Positions 1-6,211 of a DNA stretch of 14,702 nucleotides are shown piece by piece. The notes beneath the pieces were generated by a model that was not told the origin of the DNA, made no database searches, and saw only the letters and a program-made list of their open reading frames with translations. Source of the stretch: an uncultured bacterium. GTDB taxonomy: Bacteria > Bacillota > Negativicutes > Acidaminococcales > Acidaminococcaceae. Numbering within the stretch: position 1 is the stretch's first letter; every line of letters starts with the position of its first letter. The stretch is from positions 1 to 14,702 of the forward strand of contig CAJMQS010000048.1 in the NCBI GenBank assembly GCA_905215645.1, given 5' to 3'. Both the position numbers and the translations under genes were made by a program.

Positions 1-137
1 AAAGTGGCTTTGCAGCCCGGAGTTTCGGACAGGACCTTGGTGATTGCCGCGGTCAGGGTCGTCTTGCCGTGGTCAACGTGACCAATGGTACCAATGTTCA
101 CATGGGGTTTGGTTCTTTCAAATTTCTCTTTAGCCAT
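1..137 (-). CDS. tuf: Elongation factor Tu, N-terminal part (runs off the window)
   Basis: EF-Tu is the GTPase that delivers aminoacyl-tRNA to the ribosomal A site. Only the first 45 codons are present. The protein begins MAKEKFERTKPHVNIGTIGH and continues into the P-loop GHVDHGKT (about residues 19-26), which is diagnostic for EF-Tu, followed by TLTAAITKVL. The ATG at 135-137 is preceded by AGGAGG at 146-151 with 8 bases between, so the start is secure. It lies 28 bp downstream of fusA on the same strand, as the last visible gene of the str operon, and should be co-transcribed with fusA. The rest of the gene and its terminator are outside the window. Confidence 0.97.
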   Translation of the reverse strand, partial: MAKEKFERTKPHVNIGTIGHVDHGKTTLTAAITKVLSETPGCKAT

Positions 138-165
138 TGTTATATCCTCCTAATGATCACAGGAA

Positions 166-2253
166 TCAGTCCTGTGCAGTTCCTTTATTTTTAGCAATGA
201 TCGCTTCCGCGATATTTTTAGGAACTTCTTCGTAATGGTCTACTTCCATGGAGTAGTTGCCCCGGCCCTGGGTCTTGGAACGCAGGTCCGTTGCATACCC
301 GAACATCTCGGACAGAGGAACGTAAGCCGTGATGACTTGTGCACCGCTTCTTGCTTCCATGCCTTCGATGCGGCCCCGGCGGGAGTTCAGGTCGCCGATG
401 ACGTCGCCCATGTACTCTTCGGGGATGGTGACTTCCACTTTCATGTACGGTTCCAGCAGAACAGGGTTTGCTTTCAGGGCACCATTCTTGAAGCCCATGG
501 AACCGGCAATCTTAAATGCCATTTCAGAGGAGTCGACTTCGTGATAGGAACCGTCGAATACGGTAACACCGATATCCACCATGGGGTATCCGGCAATGAC
601 GCCATTCTCCATGGCTTCTTTGACACCGGCTTCCACAGGAGCGATGTATTCTTTAGGAATGGCACCGCCGACGATCTTGTTTTCGAACTTAAAGCCTTCG
701 CCAGCCTGCAGCGGGGTCAGTTTCAGCCAGCAATCGCCGTACTGTCCTTTACCGCCGGACTGCCGGACGAATTTGCCCTGGCTTTCCACTTCCTTGCGGA
801 TGGTTTCTCTGTAAGCTACCTGCGGGTTGCCCACAGTGCAGTCTACATGGAATTCTCTCTTCAGCCGGTCAACGATGATGTCCAGATGAAGTTCACCCAT
901 CCCAGAAATGATGGTCTGGGAAGATTCCGGATCCGTGCGGACACGGAAAGTCGGATCTTCTTCCGCCAACTTGCCCAGTGCAATGCCCATCTTTTCCTGG
1001 TCGGCTTTGGTCTTGGGTTCGATGGCTACGGAAATAACCGGTTCCGGGAATACCATGGATTCCAGGATGATCGGAGCTTTTTCATCGCACAGGGTATCAC
1101 CGGTGCCGGTGTCTTTCAGACCAACGGCTGCCGCGATGTCCCCGGCAAATACTTCATTGATTTCCGTTCTATGGTTGGAATGCATCCGCAGGATGCGGCC
1201 GATCCGTTCTTTCTTGTCCTTATTTGCATTGTACACATAAGAACCAGCAGTCAGGGTACCGGAGTAAACTCTGAAGAATGCCAGACGGCCCACATAGGGG
1301 TCTGTGGCGATCTTGAAGGCCAGTGCTGCGAAAGGAGCATTGTCATCGGAAGGCCGTTCTTCTTCTTCTCCAGTTTCCGGGTTGGTCCCTTTGATAGGAG
1401 GCACATCCACAGGAGACGGCATGTAGTCGATGATGGCATCCAGCAGCGGCTGTACACCTTTGTTTTTGTAGGAAGAACCGCAGGTAACGGGGAAGAGTTT
1501 GCATTGGCAGGTCATCTTGCGGATGGCGCCTTTGATTTCTTCTTCCGTCAGGTCTTCTCCTTCCAGGTATTTCTCCATCAGGTCATCGTCGCTTTCAGCA
1601 ACGGCTTCCAGCAGGATCTGACGGTATTTCTGAGCCTGTTCCACATATTCTTCAGGGATGGGTTCGAATTCCTCGTCCTTGCCCAGCTTATCCCCGTAAA
1701 TGACGGCCTGCATCTTCACCAGATCCACCAAGCCCACGAAGCTGTCTTCCGCACCCATAGGGATCTGAATGGCAACTGCATTGGCGCCCAGACGGTCTTT
1801 CATCATCTGGATCACGTTGAAGAAGTCGGCGCCCGTGGTATCCATCTTATTGACATAAGCGATACGGGGGACATTGTATTCTTCCGCCTGACGCCATACG
1901 GTTTCGGACTGGGGTTCAACACCGCCTTTGGCGCTGAATACAGCCACAGAGCCATCCAGGACACGCAGGGAACGTTCAACTTCTACAGTGAAGTCAACGT
2001 GCCCCGGGGTGTCGATGATGTTAATGGAATGGCCTTTCCAATGGCAAGTCGTAGCAGCGGAAGTAATCGTAATACCACGTTCTTGTTCCTGGACCATCCA
2101 GTCCATGGTAGCAGCGCCATCATGGACTTCACCGATCTTATGAGTCTTGCCGGTGTAGAACAGGATACGTTCCGTGGTCGTAGTTTTACCAGCATCGATG
2201 TGAGCCATGATGCCGATGTTTCTGATTTTATCTAAGGGAAACTCTCTACCCAC
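166..2253 (-). CDS. fusA: Elongation factor G
   Basis: EF-G is the GTPase that drives tRNA-mRNA translocation and, with ribosome recycling factor, splits post-termination ribosomes. The protein has 695 residues, the usual length. The G domain motifs are all intact: G1 AHIDAGKT (17-24), G2 RGIT (59-62), G3 DTPGH (81-85) and G4 NKMD (135-138). The full domain II-V set follows, ending in the typical C-terminal stretch with SRRGRIEGM. The start is a GTG at 2251-2253, about 7 bases downstream of a strong GGAGGA at 2261-2266. The G domain begins 12 residues later, so this start fits. It sits 23 bp after rpsG and 28 bp before tuf. There is no sign of truncation; it looks like the single housekeeping EF-G rather than a paralogue such as FusB or Tet(O)-type proteins. 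Confidence 0.98.
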   Translation of the reverse strand: MGREFPLDKIRNIGIMAHIDAGKTTTTERILFYTGKTHKIGEVHDGAATMDWMVQEQERGITITSAATTCHWKGHSINIIDTPGHVDFTVEVERSLRVLDGSVAVFSAKGGVEPQSETVWRQAEEYNVPRIAYVNKMDTTGADFFNVIQMMKDRLGANAVAIQIPMGAEDSFVGLVDLVKMQAVIYGDKLGKDEEFEPIPEEYVEQAQKYRQILLEAVAESDDDLMEKYLEGEDLTEEEIKGAIRKMTCQCKLFPVTCGSSYKNKGVQPLLDAIIDYMPSPVDVPPIKGTNPETGEEEERPSDDNAPFAALAFKIATDPYVGRLAFFRVYSGTLTAGSYVYNANKDKKERIGRILRMHSNHRTEINEVFAGDIAAAVGLKDTGTGDTLCDEKAPIILESMVFPEPVISVAIEPKTKADQEKMGIALGKLAEEDPTFRVRTDPESSQTIISGMGELHLDIIVDRLKREFHVDCTVGNPQVAYRETIRKEVESQGKFVRQSGGKGQYGDCWLKLTPLQAGEGFKFENKIVGGAIPKEYIAPVEAGVKEAMENGVIAGYPMVDIGVTVFDGSYHEVDSSEMAFKIAGSMGFKNGALKANPVLLEPYMKVEVTIPEEYMGDVIGDLNSRRGRIEGMEARSGAQVITAYVPLSEMFGYATDLRSKTQGRGNYSMEVDHYEEVPKNIAEAIIAKNKGTAQD

Positions 2254-2276
2254 GAATTACTCCTCCTTAAGGAATC

Positions 2277-2747
2277 TTACCAACGATAGTGAGCAAACGC
2301 TCTGTTTGCTTCAGCCATCTTATGCGTATCTTCACGTTTCTTGACGGCGGCGCCAGTGTTATTGGCAGCGTCCATCAATTCTCCGGCTACGCGTTCATAC
2401 ATGGTCTTTTCACCGCGCAGGCGGGAATAATTGACCAGCCACCGGATTCCCAGAGTGGTTTTCCGGTCAGCTCTGACTTCTACAGGCACCTGGTAGTTGG
2501 CACCGCCCACCCGGCGGGCTTTGACTTCCAGGACGGGCATCACGTTCTTCATGGCAGCGTCGAACACTTCCATGGGATCCTTTCCAGTCTTGGAATGGAT
2601 CAGGTCGAATGCATCGTATACGATACGCTCAGCAACACCTTTTTTGCCGTCGAGCATAATTTTGTTGATGAATCTGGTTAACAGTTTGGAACCATATACT
2701 GGATCCGGTAATACGTCTCTTTTGGTTACAGGACCTTTTCTCGGCAT
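2277..2747 (-). CDS. rpsG: 30S ribosomal protein S7
   Basis: S7 binds the 3' major domain of 16S rRNA and nucleates assembly of the 30S head. The 156-residue product has the standard family length, starts MPRKGPVTKRDVLPDPVYGS and ends in the expected KMAEANRAFAHYRW. The conserved segment GGANYQVPVEVR is present. The ATG at 2745-2747 follows a good Shine-Dalgarno (TCCTCC on the plus strand at 2755-2760, GGAGGA on the coding strand). It lies 48 bp after rpsL and 23 bp before fusA, the classical str operon order. In E. coli S7 is the translational repressor of its own operon; whether this holds here cannot be read from the sequence. Confidence 0.98.
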   Translation of the reverse strand: MPRKGPVTKRDVLPDPVYGSKLLTRFINKIMLDGKKGVAERIVYDAFDLIHSKTGKDPMEVFDAAMKNVMPVLEVKARRVGGANYQVPVEVRADRKTTLGIRWLVNYSRLRGEKTMYERVAGELMDAANNTGAAVKKREDTHKMAEANRAFAHYRW

Positions 2748-2795
2748 CTGTATTTCCTCCTTCGTTATTAAATCATTCTACAGCAGGCAGGCTAA

Positions 2796-3179
2796 TTATT
2801 TCTTAGCTGCTTTCGGGCGCTTAGCGCCATATTTGGAACGGCCCTGGTTGCGGTCAGCAACACCGGCGGTATCCAATGCGCCGCGAATGATGTGATAACG
2901 AACACCGGGAAGATCCTTGACTCTTCCGCCTCTGATCAGGACAACACTGTGTTCCTGCAGGTTATGGCCAATACCAGGAATGTAAGCAGTTACTTCAATA
3001 CCATTGGTCAGACGGACACGAGCGACCTTCCGCAGAGCAGAGTTAGGTTTCTTCGGAGTGGTGGTGTACACTCTCGTGCAGACACCGCGTTTTTGCGGTG
3101 AATTTTTCAATGCTGGCGCCGTGGATTTTTGAGTAATGACTTGTCTACCTTTACGAACCAATTGGTTGATTGTAGGCAT
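2796..3179 (-). CDS. rpsL: 30S ribosomal protein S12
   Basis: S12 sits in the decoding centre and controls translational accuracy. The 127-residue protein has normal length with the characteristic TTPKKPNSALRKVARVRL (40-57) and GGRVKDLPGVRYH (84-96). Both lysine positions at which substitution classically gives streptomycin resistance are lysine here, so the gene reads as the streptomycin-sensitive form. The aspartate in VKDLPG is the residue that RimO methylthiolates in E. coli. The start is fixed by an almost perfect Shine-Dalgarno, AGAAAGGAGGTG at 3185-3196, five bases before the ATG at 3177-3179. It is the second gene of the operon, 65 bp after ybxF. Confidence 0.98.
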   Translation of the reverse strand: MPTINQLVRKGRQVITQKSTAPALKNSPQKRGVCTRVYTTTPKKPNSALRKVARVRLTNGIEVTAYIPGIGHNLQEHSVVLIRGGRVKDLPGVRYHIIRGALDTAGVADRNQGRSKYGAKRPKAAKK

Positions 3180-3244
3180 TCCGGCACCTCCTTTCTCGAG
3201 AATAAGATTTAATGATTATGAAGATCCGCCGTTTCCAGCAGATT

Positions 3245-3499
3245 CTACCGGGTTTTGAGCACAGCGGCGACGGATGCTCCCACGTGGATACCGCAGGCCT
3301 TGCCAAGTTCCTGCATGGTGGGCACTGTTTCAACGGTGATGCCTTTGGCTCCGCACAAGTCCTTTACAGGTCCTGTAACATGTTCATCCGCATCCTGGGC
3401 GATCAGGACTCCTGCGGCCTGATCCCGGGCAATGGCCTTTTGGGACTGCTTCACACCGACAACAACCGGCGAACCGTTCTTTACGTCTGCGAGAAACAT
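3245..3499 (-). CDS. ybxF: L7Ae/L30e-family K-turn-binding ribosomal protein (YbxF type)
   Basis: This 84-residue protein belongs to the small L7Ae-like family. In Bacillus the orthologue YbxF lies between rpoC and rpsL and is known to bind kink-turn RNA. Supporting features are the position immediately before rpsL, the length (about 82 in Bacillus), and the pattern VVVGVKQSQKAIARDQAAGVLIAQDAD near residues 12-38 followed by VGASVAAVLK at the C-terminus. The ATG at 3497-3499 has GGAGGT at 3505-3510 with five bases between. Unlike in Bacillus it is not preceded by rpoC: it is the first gene of its transcription unit and lies about 38 bases after the predicted start of transcription. Family assignment is firm; the exact cellular RNA target is unknown. 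Confidence 0.92.
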   Translation of the reverse strand: MFLADVKNGSPVVVGVKQSQKAIARDQAAGVLIAQDADEHVTGPVKDLCGAKGITVETVPTMQELGKACGIHVGASVAAVLKTR

Positions 3500-3543
3500 C
3501 TGACACCTCCAAAAGACATACTACCCCTCTGTGACACTGTGGT

Positions 3544-3572
3544 ATTGTAACATTCCTGACAGCTGATGTCAA
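3544..3572 (-). promoter_or_regulatory. Sigma-A promoter of the ybxF-rpsL-rpsG-fusA-tuf operon
   Basis: On the minus strand there is a perfect -35 TTGACA (3567-3572), a 17-bp spacer and TACAAT (3544-3549), one mismatch from the consensus -10. Transcription should start near 3537, leaving a leader of about 38 bases before ybxF. Immediately upstream of the -35 (3573-3597) the coding strand has A/T tracts resembling an UP element, as expected for a strongly expressed ribosomal operon. I see no attenuator or leader hairpin before ybxF. Confidence 0.9.
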
Positions 3573-3783
3573 TATTTTTTTGGGGAATTTTTCGGTTTTT
3601 CCCCGCATTTTATGCGCTTCTTTCTTTACACAGTTCCACGTGTTTCTTTTAGTGTAAACCAAGAGAAAAATCCTTGCCTTCCAGGCACTGGTACTGCAGT
3701 AAAGCAGGGAAGTTTTCTCGTTTTTGCGGTCAATTACGCAGGAGAGAACGCATTTTTTATACAAGATTTCACATATTTTTTAC
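3573..3783. other. AT-rich intergenic spacer upstream of the str promoter
   Basis: This 211-bp stretch lies between the str promoter and the cupin terminator and has no convincing gene. It holds the candidate UP element (3573-3597) and an inverted repeat with 7-bp arms TTTACAC (3625-3631) and GTGTAAA (3652-3658), with CACGTG between them at 3637-3642. The repeat might be a protein-binding site acting on the operon from about 75 bp upstream of the -35, but nothing in the sequence names a regulator. A weak promoter-like pair just after the cupin terminator was not convincing. Confidence 0.5.
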
Positions 3784-3814
3784 AAAAAAAGACCTGCTTC
3801 CGAAAGCAGGTCTT
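3784..3814 (-). terminator. Rho-independent terminator of the cupin gene
   Basis: On the minus strand AAGACCTGCTT pairs with AAGCAGGTCTT across a four-base loop (arms 3804-3814 and 3789-3799), and the second arm runs into a tract of seven T (3784-3790). It ends 30 bases beyond the cupin stop codon. It isolates the str operon from upstream transcription. Confidence 0.92.
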
Positions 3815-3843
3815 GTCCAAACGCCGCTGGCCGCTGACATCTT

Positions 3844-4197
3844 TTATCTCTTATACCCTGGCGTATTGTTGATCAAGGCGATGAATACCAGATCCTCTTT
3901 GCCGGTATTCTTCAGCCCATGGGTACCGCCGTCCTCACAGAAGGTCACATCTCCGGCCTTTACCGCAAGCTTCTTGTCTTCGTCGGTGTATTCCCCTTCG
4001 CCTTTGAGCAGGTAATAGGTCTCATTGTTCCCCAAGTGCTGGTGGACCGGCACTGCACAGCCCGGATGCAGGGTGATCTGGGCAAACAGATCATTGGTTC
4101 CCTGGAATACGGACGGATCTACCAGGATCTCTTTTTCAATGGTCCCGGTTCCCGGATTGTTGACCACCTGTTTCTGTTTTGTCGTAAACACTGCCAT
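3844..4197 (-). CDS. Small single-domain cupin protein
   Basis: This 117-residue protein is a single beta-barrel cupin that probably binds a divalent metal. Motif 1 matches exactly: G46-x5-H52-x-H54-x4-E59-x6-G66. Motif 2 is G82-x5-E-x-G90-x2-H93-x3-N97, with Glu in place of the usual Pro. His52, His54, Glu59 and His93 would be the metal ligands. There is no second domain or DNA-binding region. The substrate cannot be told; such proteins include isomerases, dioxygenases and sugar or small-molecule sensors. A GTG six codons further upstream is in frame, but it would overlap the Shine-Dalgarno at 4205-4210, so the ATG at 4195-4197 is preferred. It is a single-gene unit with its own promoter and terminator. 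Confidence 0.88.
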   Translation of the reverse strand: MAVFTTKQKQVVNNPGTGTIEKEILVDPSVFQGTNDLFAQITLHPGCAVPVHQHLGNNETYYLLKGEGEYTDEDKKLAVKAGDVTFCEDGGTHGLKNTGKEDLVFIALINNTPGYKR

Positions 4198-4204
4198 GGA
4201 TAAC

Positions 4205-4210
4205 TCCTCC
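4205..4210 (-). promoter_or_regulatory. Ribosome binding site deciding the cupin start
   Basis: GGAGGA on the minus strand ends seven bases before the ATG at 4195-4197. The longer in-frame GTG at 4213-4215 lies on the far side of this site, so it would have no site of its own. This favours the 117-residue form. Confidence 0.85.
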
Positions 4211-4229
4211 TTCACAGTTCTCTGCCTGT

Positions 4230-4258
4230 ATTATAGCCAATTTTCCTGGTTTCCTCAA
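4230..4258 (-). promoter_or_regulatory. Sigma-A promoter of the cupin gene
   Basis: On the minus strand TTGAGG (4253-4258), a 17-bp spacer and a perfect TATAAT (4230-4235) lie directly upstream of the cupin gene, giving a leader of about 26 bases. The -35 overlaps the stop codon of the preceding exporter gene (4255-4257), and there is no hairpin terminator between them. The cupin could therefore also receive read-through from the seven-gene operon. Confidence 0.82.
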
Positions 4259-4731
4259 CGTTTCCCCTTCCGCTTGTCCCTGACCATCTTCTTGCTGGTC
4301 TTGTACACCTTGGCCAGGCCGGAGACCAGGAGGATCCCCATGGCAATGGCGGTAGCATCCAACGCTGCGGACACGAAAGTGTGCATCCCCATGCTGTAGG
4401 CATTGAGCATGGTATAGTTCATAGCTCGGTAAAGAGGCAGTCCTGGCACCAGGGGAATGATCCCCGGAATGGAAAAAATGGGGACCGGCTGCCGGTACCA
4501 GCGGGCAAAGATCTCGCTGCAGATGGACAGGGCCACCGTCCCGGCAAAGTTGCTGAGCATGGAACTGAGTCCAAACCCGCTGAGGAGGACGATGTAGACC
4601 CCGAAGCCCACCATGCCCACAAAGCCAGCCTTATACAAACAGCTTTCCGGACATTTGAACAGCTTTCCGAAGGCCACAGTGGCGAAGAAGGAGAATATGG
4701 TTTTGATGAAGATGGTTGCTGCCAGCGGCAT
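4255..4731 (-). CDS. ThrE-type exporter, small subunit (ThrE_2 / YjjB-like)
   Basis: This 158-residue integral membrane protein is the smaller half of a split threonine/serine exporter. It shows about four to five hydrophobic helices, the conserved IPGIIPLVPGLPLYRAM near 88-104 typical of the ThrE_2 domain, and a very basic C-terminal tail (about 144-158). In Corynebacterium the two halves are fused in one protein that exports threonine and serine. In E. coli the split pair YjjP/YjjB has been linked to succinate export, so the substrate here is open. The ATG at 4729-4731 follows AGGAGG at 4737-4742, which overlaps the stop codon of the partner gene. The two are separated by only 9 bp and surely form one complex. 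It is the last gene of the seven-gene operon. Confidence 0.93.
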   Translation of the reverse strand: MPLAATIFIKTIFSFFATVAFGKLFKCPESCLYKAGFVGMVGFGVYIVLLSGFGLSSMLSNFAGTVALSICSEIFARWYRQPVPIFSIPGIIPLVPGLPLYRAMNYTMLNAYSMGMHTFVSAALDATAIAMGILLVSGLAKVYKTSKKMVRDKRKGKR

Positions 4732-4740
4732 AAGAGCCTC

Positions 4741-5511
4741 CTACATATACAGTACACCCAGGACAGTAGCGATGCCGATAGCCACTCCGCCTACCAGGAA
4801 AATGGCCTCTCCGGCCCGACAGGTCCCACTGAGCAGATCTCCTGCCATGAAATCCCGGATGCCGTTGGTGAAAGCCATCCCCGGCAGATAAGGCATGACC
4901 CCTCCGGCAATGGCCAGTTCCATCACCAGATCCGGACAGATCATCCGGAACAACACCACGATGAGACAGATGATGGCCCCGGCCATGGTGGTCTCCCAGA
5001 AACTGCTAGGCCGGAAGGGTGCAACGGCTTTGACAAAGGCCATGGAAAGCAGCGAACCCAGGAAAGCCGCTGCGAACTCCAGGACGCCGCCCCCCAATAC
5101 CACTGCAAAGAATCCTCCCGCCAACCCGGACCAGAAAATCTCTTCCCGCGCCGGACGAGGTTTGCGCATGGTCTTTTCTTCCAAGATAGCCATAGTGTCC
5201 TGGAAACTTTTCCCCCAGATAGGCATATGGAAACTCATGTCATTGACCTCGCTGATCAGGGTCAGGTCCGTTCCCCGGTGGGTCACCCGGTACATCAGGC
5301 TGGCCCCTTCCATGGTTTCCTCTCCGATCATGATCAGTGAAGGAGTACAGAAGGCCGCAATGGTGTTCATGCCCCCTTCATGGCAGATCCGCAGCATGGT
5401 ATCTTCCACCCGGTAGGTCTCTGCTCCGCTGACCAGCAGGATTTTCCCTGCCGTCAGAGCGATTTTCAGCACCTGTTCCTTGGTCATGGACGCTAAGGTA
5501 CTCTTCGTCAT
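4741..5511 (-). CDS. ThrE-type exporter, large subunit (ThrE_1 / YjjP-like)
   Basis: The 256-residue protein is the larger half of the split exporter. The N-terminal cytoplasmic part carries the family hallmark SGAETYRVEDTM (28-39). From about residue 127 come several hydrophobic helices, ending with the strongly conserved PYLPGMAFTNGIRDFMAGDL (207-226) and a last helix to the C-terminus. I chose the ATG at 5509-5511: it is preceded by AGAGGAGA at 5516-5523 with good spacing, whereas the in-frame ATG eight codons later has no Shine-Dalgarno. A longer in-frame extension upstream would run deep into the UDG-fold gene. It lies 10 bp after the UDG-fold gene and 9 bp before its partner. In an amino-acid-fermenting anaerobe, export of amino acids or dicarboxylates is plausible but unproven. 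Confidence 0.93.
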   Translation of the reverse strand: MTKSTLASMTKEQVLKIALTAGKILLVSGAETYRVEDTMLRICHEGGMNTIAAFCTPSLIMIGEETMEGASLMYRVTHRGTDLTLISEVNDMSFHMPIWGKSFQDTMAILEEKTMRKPRPAREEIFWSGLAGGFFAVVLGGGVLEFAAAFLGSLLSMAFVKAVAPFRPSSFWETTMAGAIICLIVVLFRMICPDLVMELAIAGGVMPYLPGMAFTNGIRDFMAGDLLSGTCRAGEAIFLVGGVAIGIATVLGVLYM

Positions 5512-5521
5512 GGTCTCTCCT

Positions 5522-6211
5522 CTATTCTCTGAACAGCGCCGCCACTGCGGTCCGGAACCGGTTGGCCCCGCCCATGGAAGGATGGGGCACTGCTGCACAG
5601 GGCACCCCGTATTTTTCCAGGGTCCCGGCGCTTTTCCGGCCGATGGCAATGACCTGGAGGCCGGGGACCAGTTCCAGCAGCATCCGGGCGTAGCGGATCC
5701 CTTGATCCAGTTCTGGGCCCGTGGGTGTCCGGTTGGTCAAAATGCCGGAAGGCTTATAAGGATGGAAGGGGAAAATATTCCAGAGCAGAGTCTGGAAAGG
5801 TGCCAGCCCCTGGGCCGCCAGTTCTCCCCACATGATGGTGGCGGTGGGCTCGTTGAAGCCCTGTTCCTTCTGCTTCCGGTTCAGCAGGGGGCTTTCCGGA
5901 TTGCTGGTCCGCCGGTAATCCCAGCCTTCTCCCAGCACCACTTCTGGCCGCACCGTGGGATGATAGCCCAGGAGGATCCGCTCACTGGTCATGGCCATGC
6001 CAGAAAAATGCCCGCCCTGGTACCCCAGGCCTTCTGCAATGAACAGGAACCGGGCTTTCTGCCGGAGCTGGAGATAGCGGCGGAAATTGGCCGAACGGAT
6101 CACCGGAGCTTCCGGTCCGATATCGCAGGAGGGATCGTATTCCCCCCAGGGATTGAAGCAGCCGTCCCCATGGAACTGCTGCAGTGCCTGTAAAAATTCA
6201 TCTATGGTCAT
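5522..6211 (-). CDS. Uracil-DNA-glycosylase-fold protein, uncharacterised family
   Basis: The 229-residue protein has the layout of the UDG superfamily but not the motifs of the well-studied families. Visible blocks are NPWGEYDPSCD (20-30), the presumed active-site loop FIAEGLGYQGGHFSGMAMTS (57-76, in place of the family 4 GEAPG block), WNIFPFHP (144-151), LTNRTPT (158-164), and the terminal HPSMGGANRFR (210-220), which corresponds to the HPS minor-groove loop. If active, it would excise uracil or another damaged base from DNA. The start at ATG 6209-6211 overlaps the ABC-F stop in an ATGA junction and has GGAG at 6220-6223. An ATG at 6238 is in frame, but it lacks a ribosome site and would overlap more of the previous gene. 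No iron-sulphur cysteine set is seen. Fold assignment is good; enzymatic activity is inferred. Confidence 0.82.
   Translation of the reverse strand: MTIDEFLQALQQFHGDGCFNPWGEYDPSCDIGPEAPVIRSANFRRYLQLRQKARFLFIAEGLGYQGGHFSGMAMTSERILLGYHPTVRPEVVLGEGWDYRRTSNPESPLLNRKQKEQGFNEPTATIMWGELAAQGLAPFQTLLWNIFPFHPYKPSGILTNRTPTGPELDQGIRYARMLLELVPGLQVIAIGRKSAGTLEKYGVPCAAVPHPSMGGANRFRTAVAALFRE

Noticed and set aside
235..2235. A 666-codon open frame on the plus strand, antisense to fusA
   Set aside because: It is the mirror of the biased codon use of a highly expressed gene. It has no ribosome site and a composition unlike a folded protein, and EF-G on the other strand is certain.
3384..3764. A 126-codon minus-strand frame upstream of and overlapping ybxF
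   Set aside because: It crosses the str promoter and overlaps ybxF in another frame. Its sequence is Cys- and Arg-rich with no domain character and no Shine-Dalgarno.
3745..3786. Possible second promoter for the str operon (TTGTAA with TATAAA on the minus strand)
   Set aside because: Spacing would be 18 bp with weak boxes in AT-rich DNA directly after a terminator; the downstream promoter at 3544-3572 is far better.
4381..5340. A 319-codon plus-strand open frame over the ThrE genes
   Set aside because: It is extremely rich in His, Asp, Gly and Pro, as expected from reading membrane-protein codons backwards. The minus-strand exporter pair explains the DNA.
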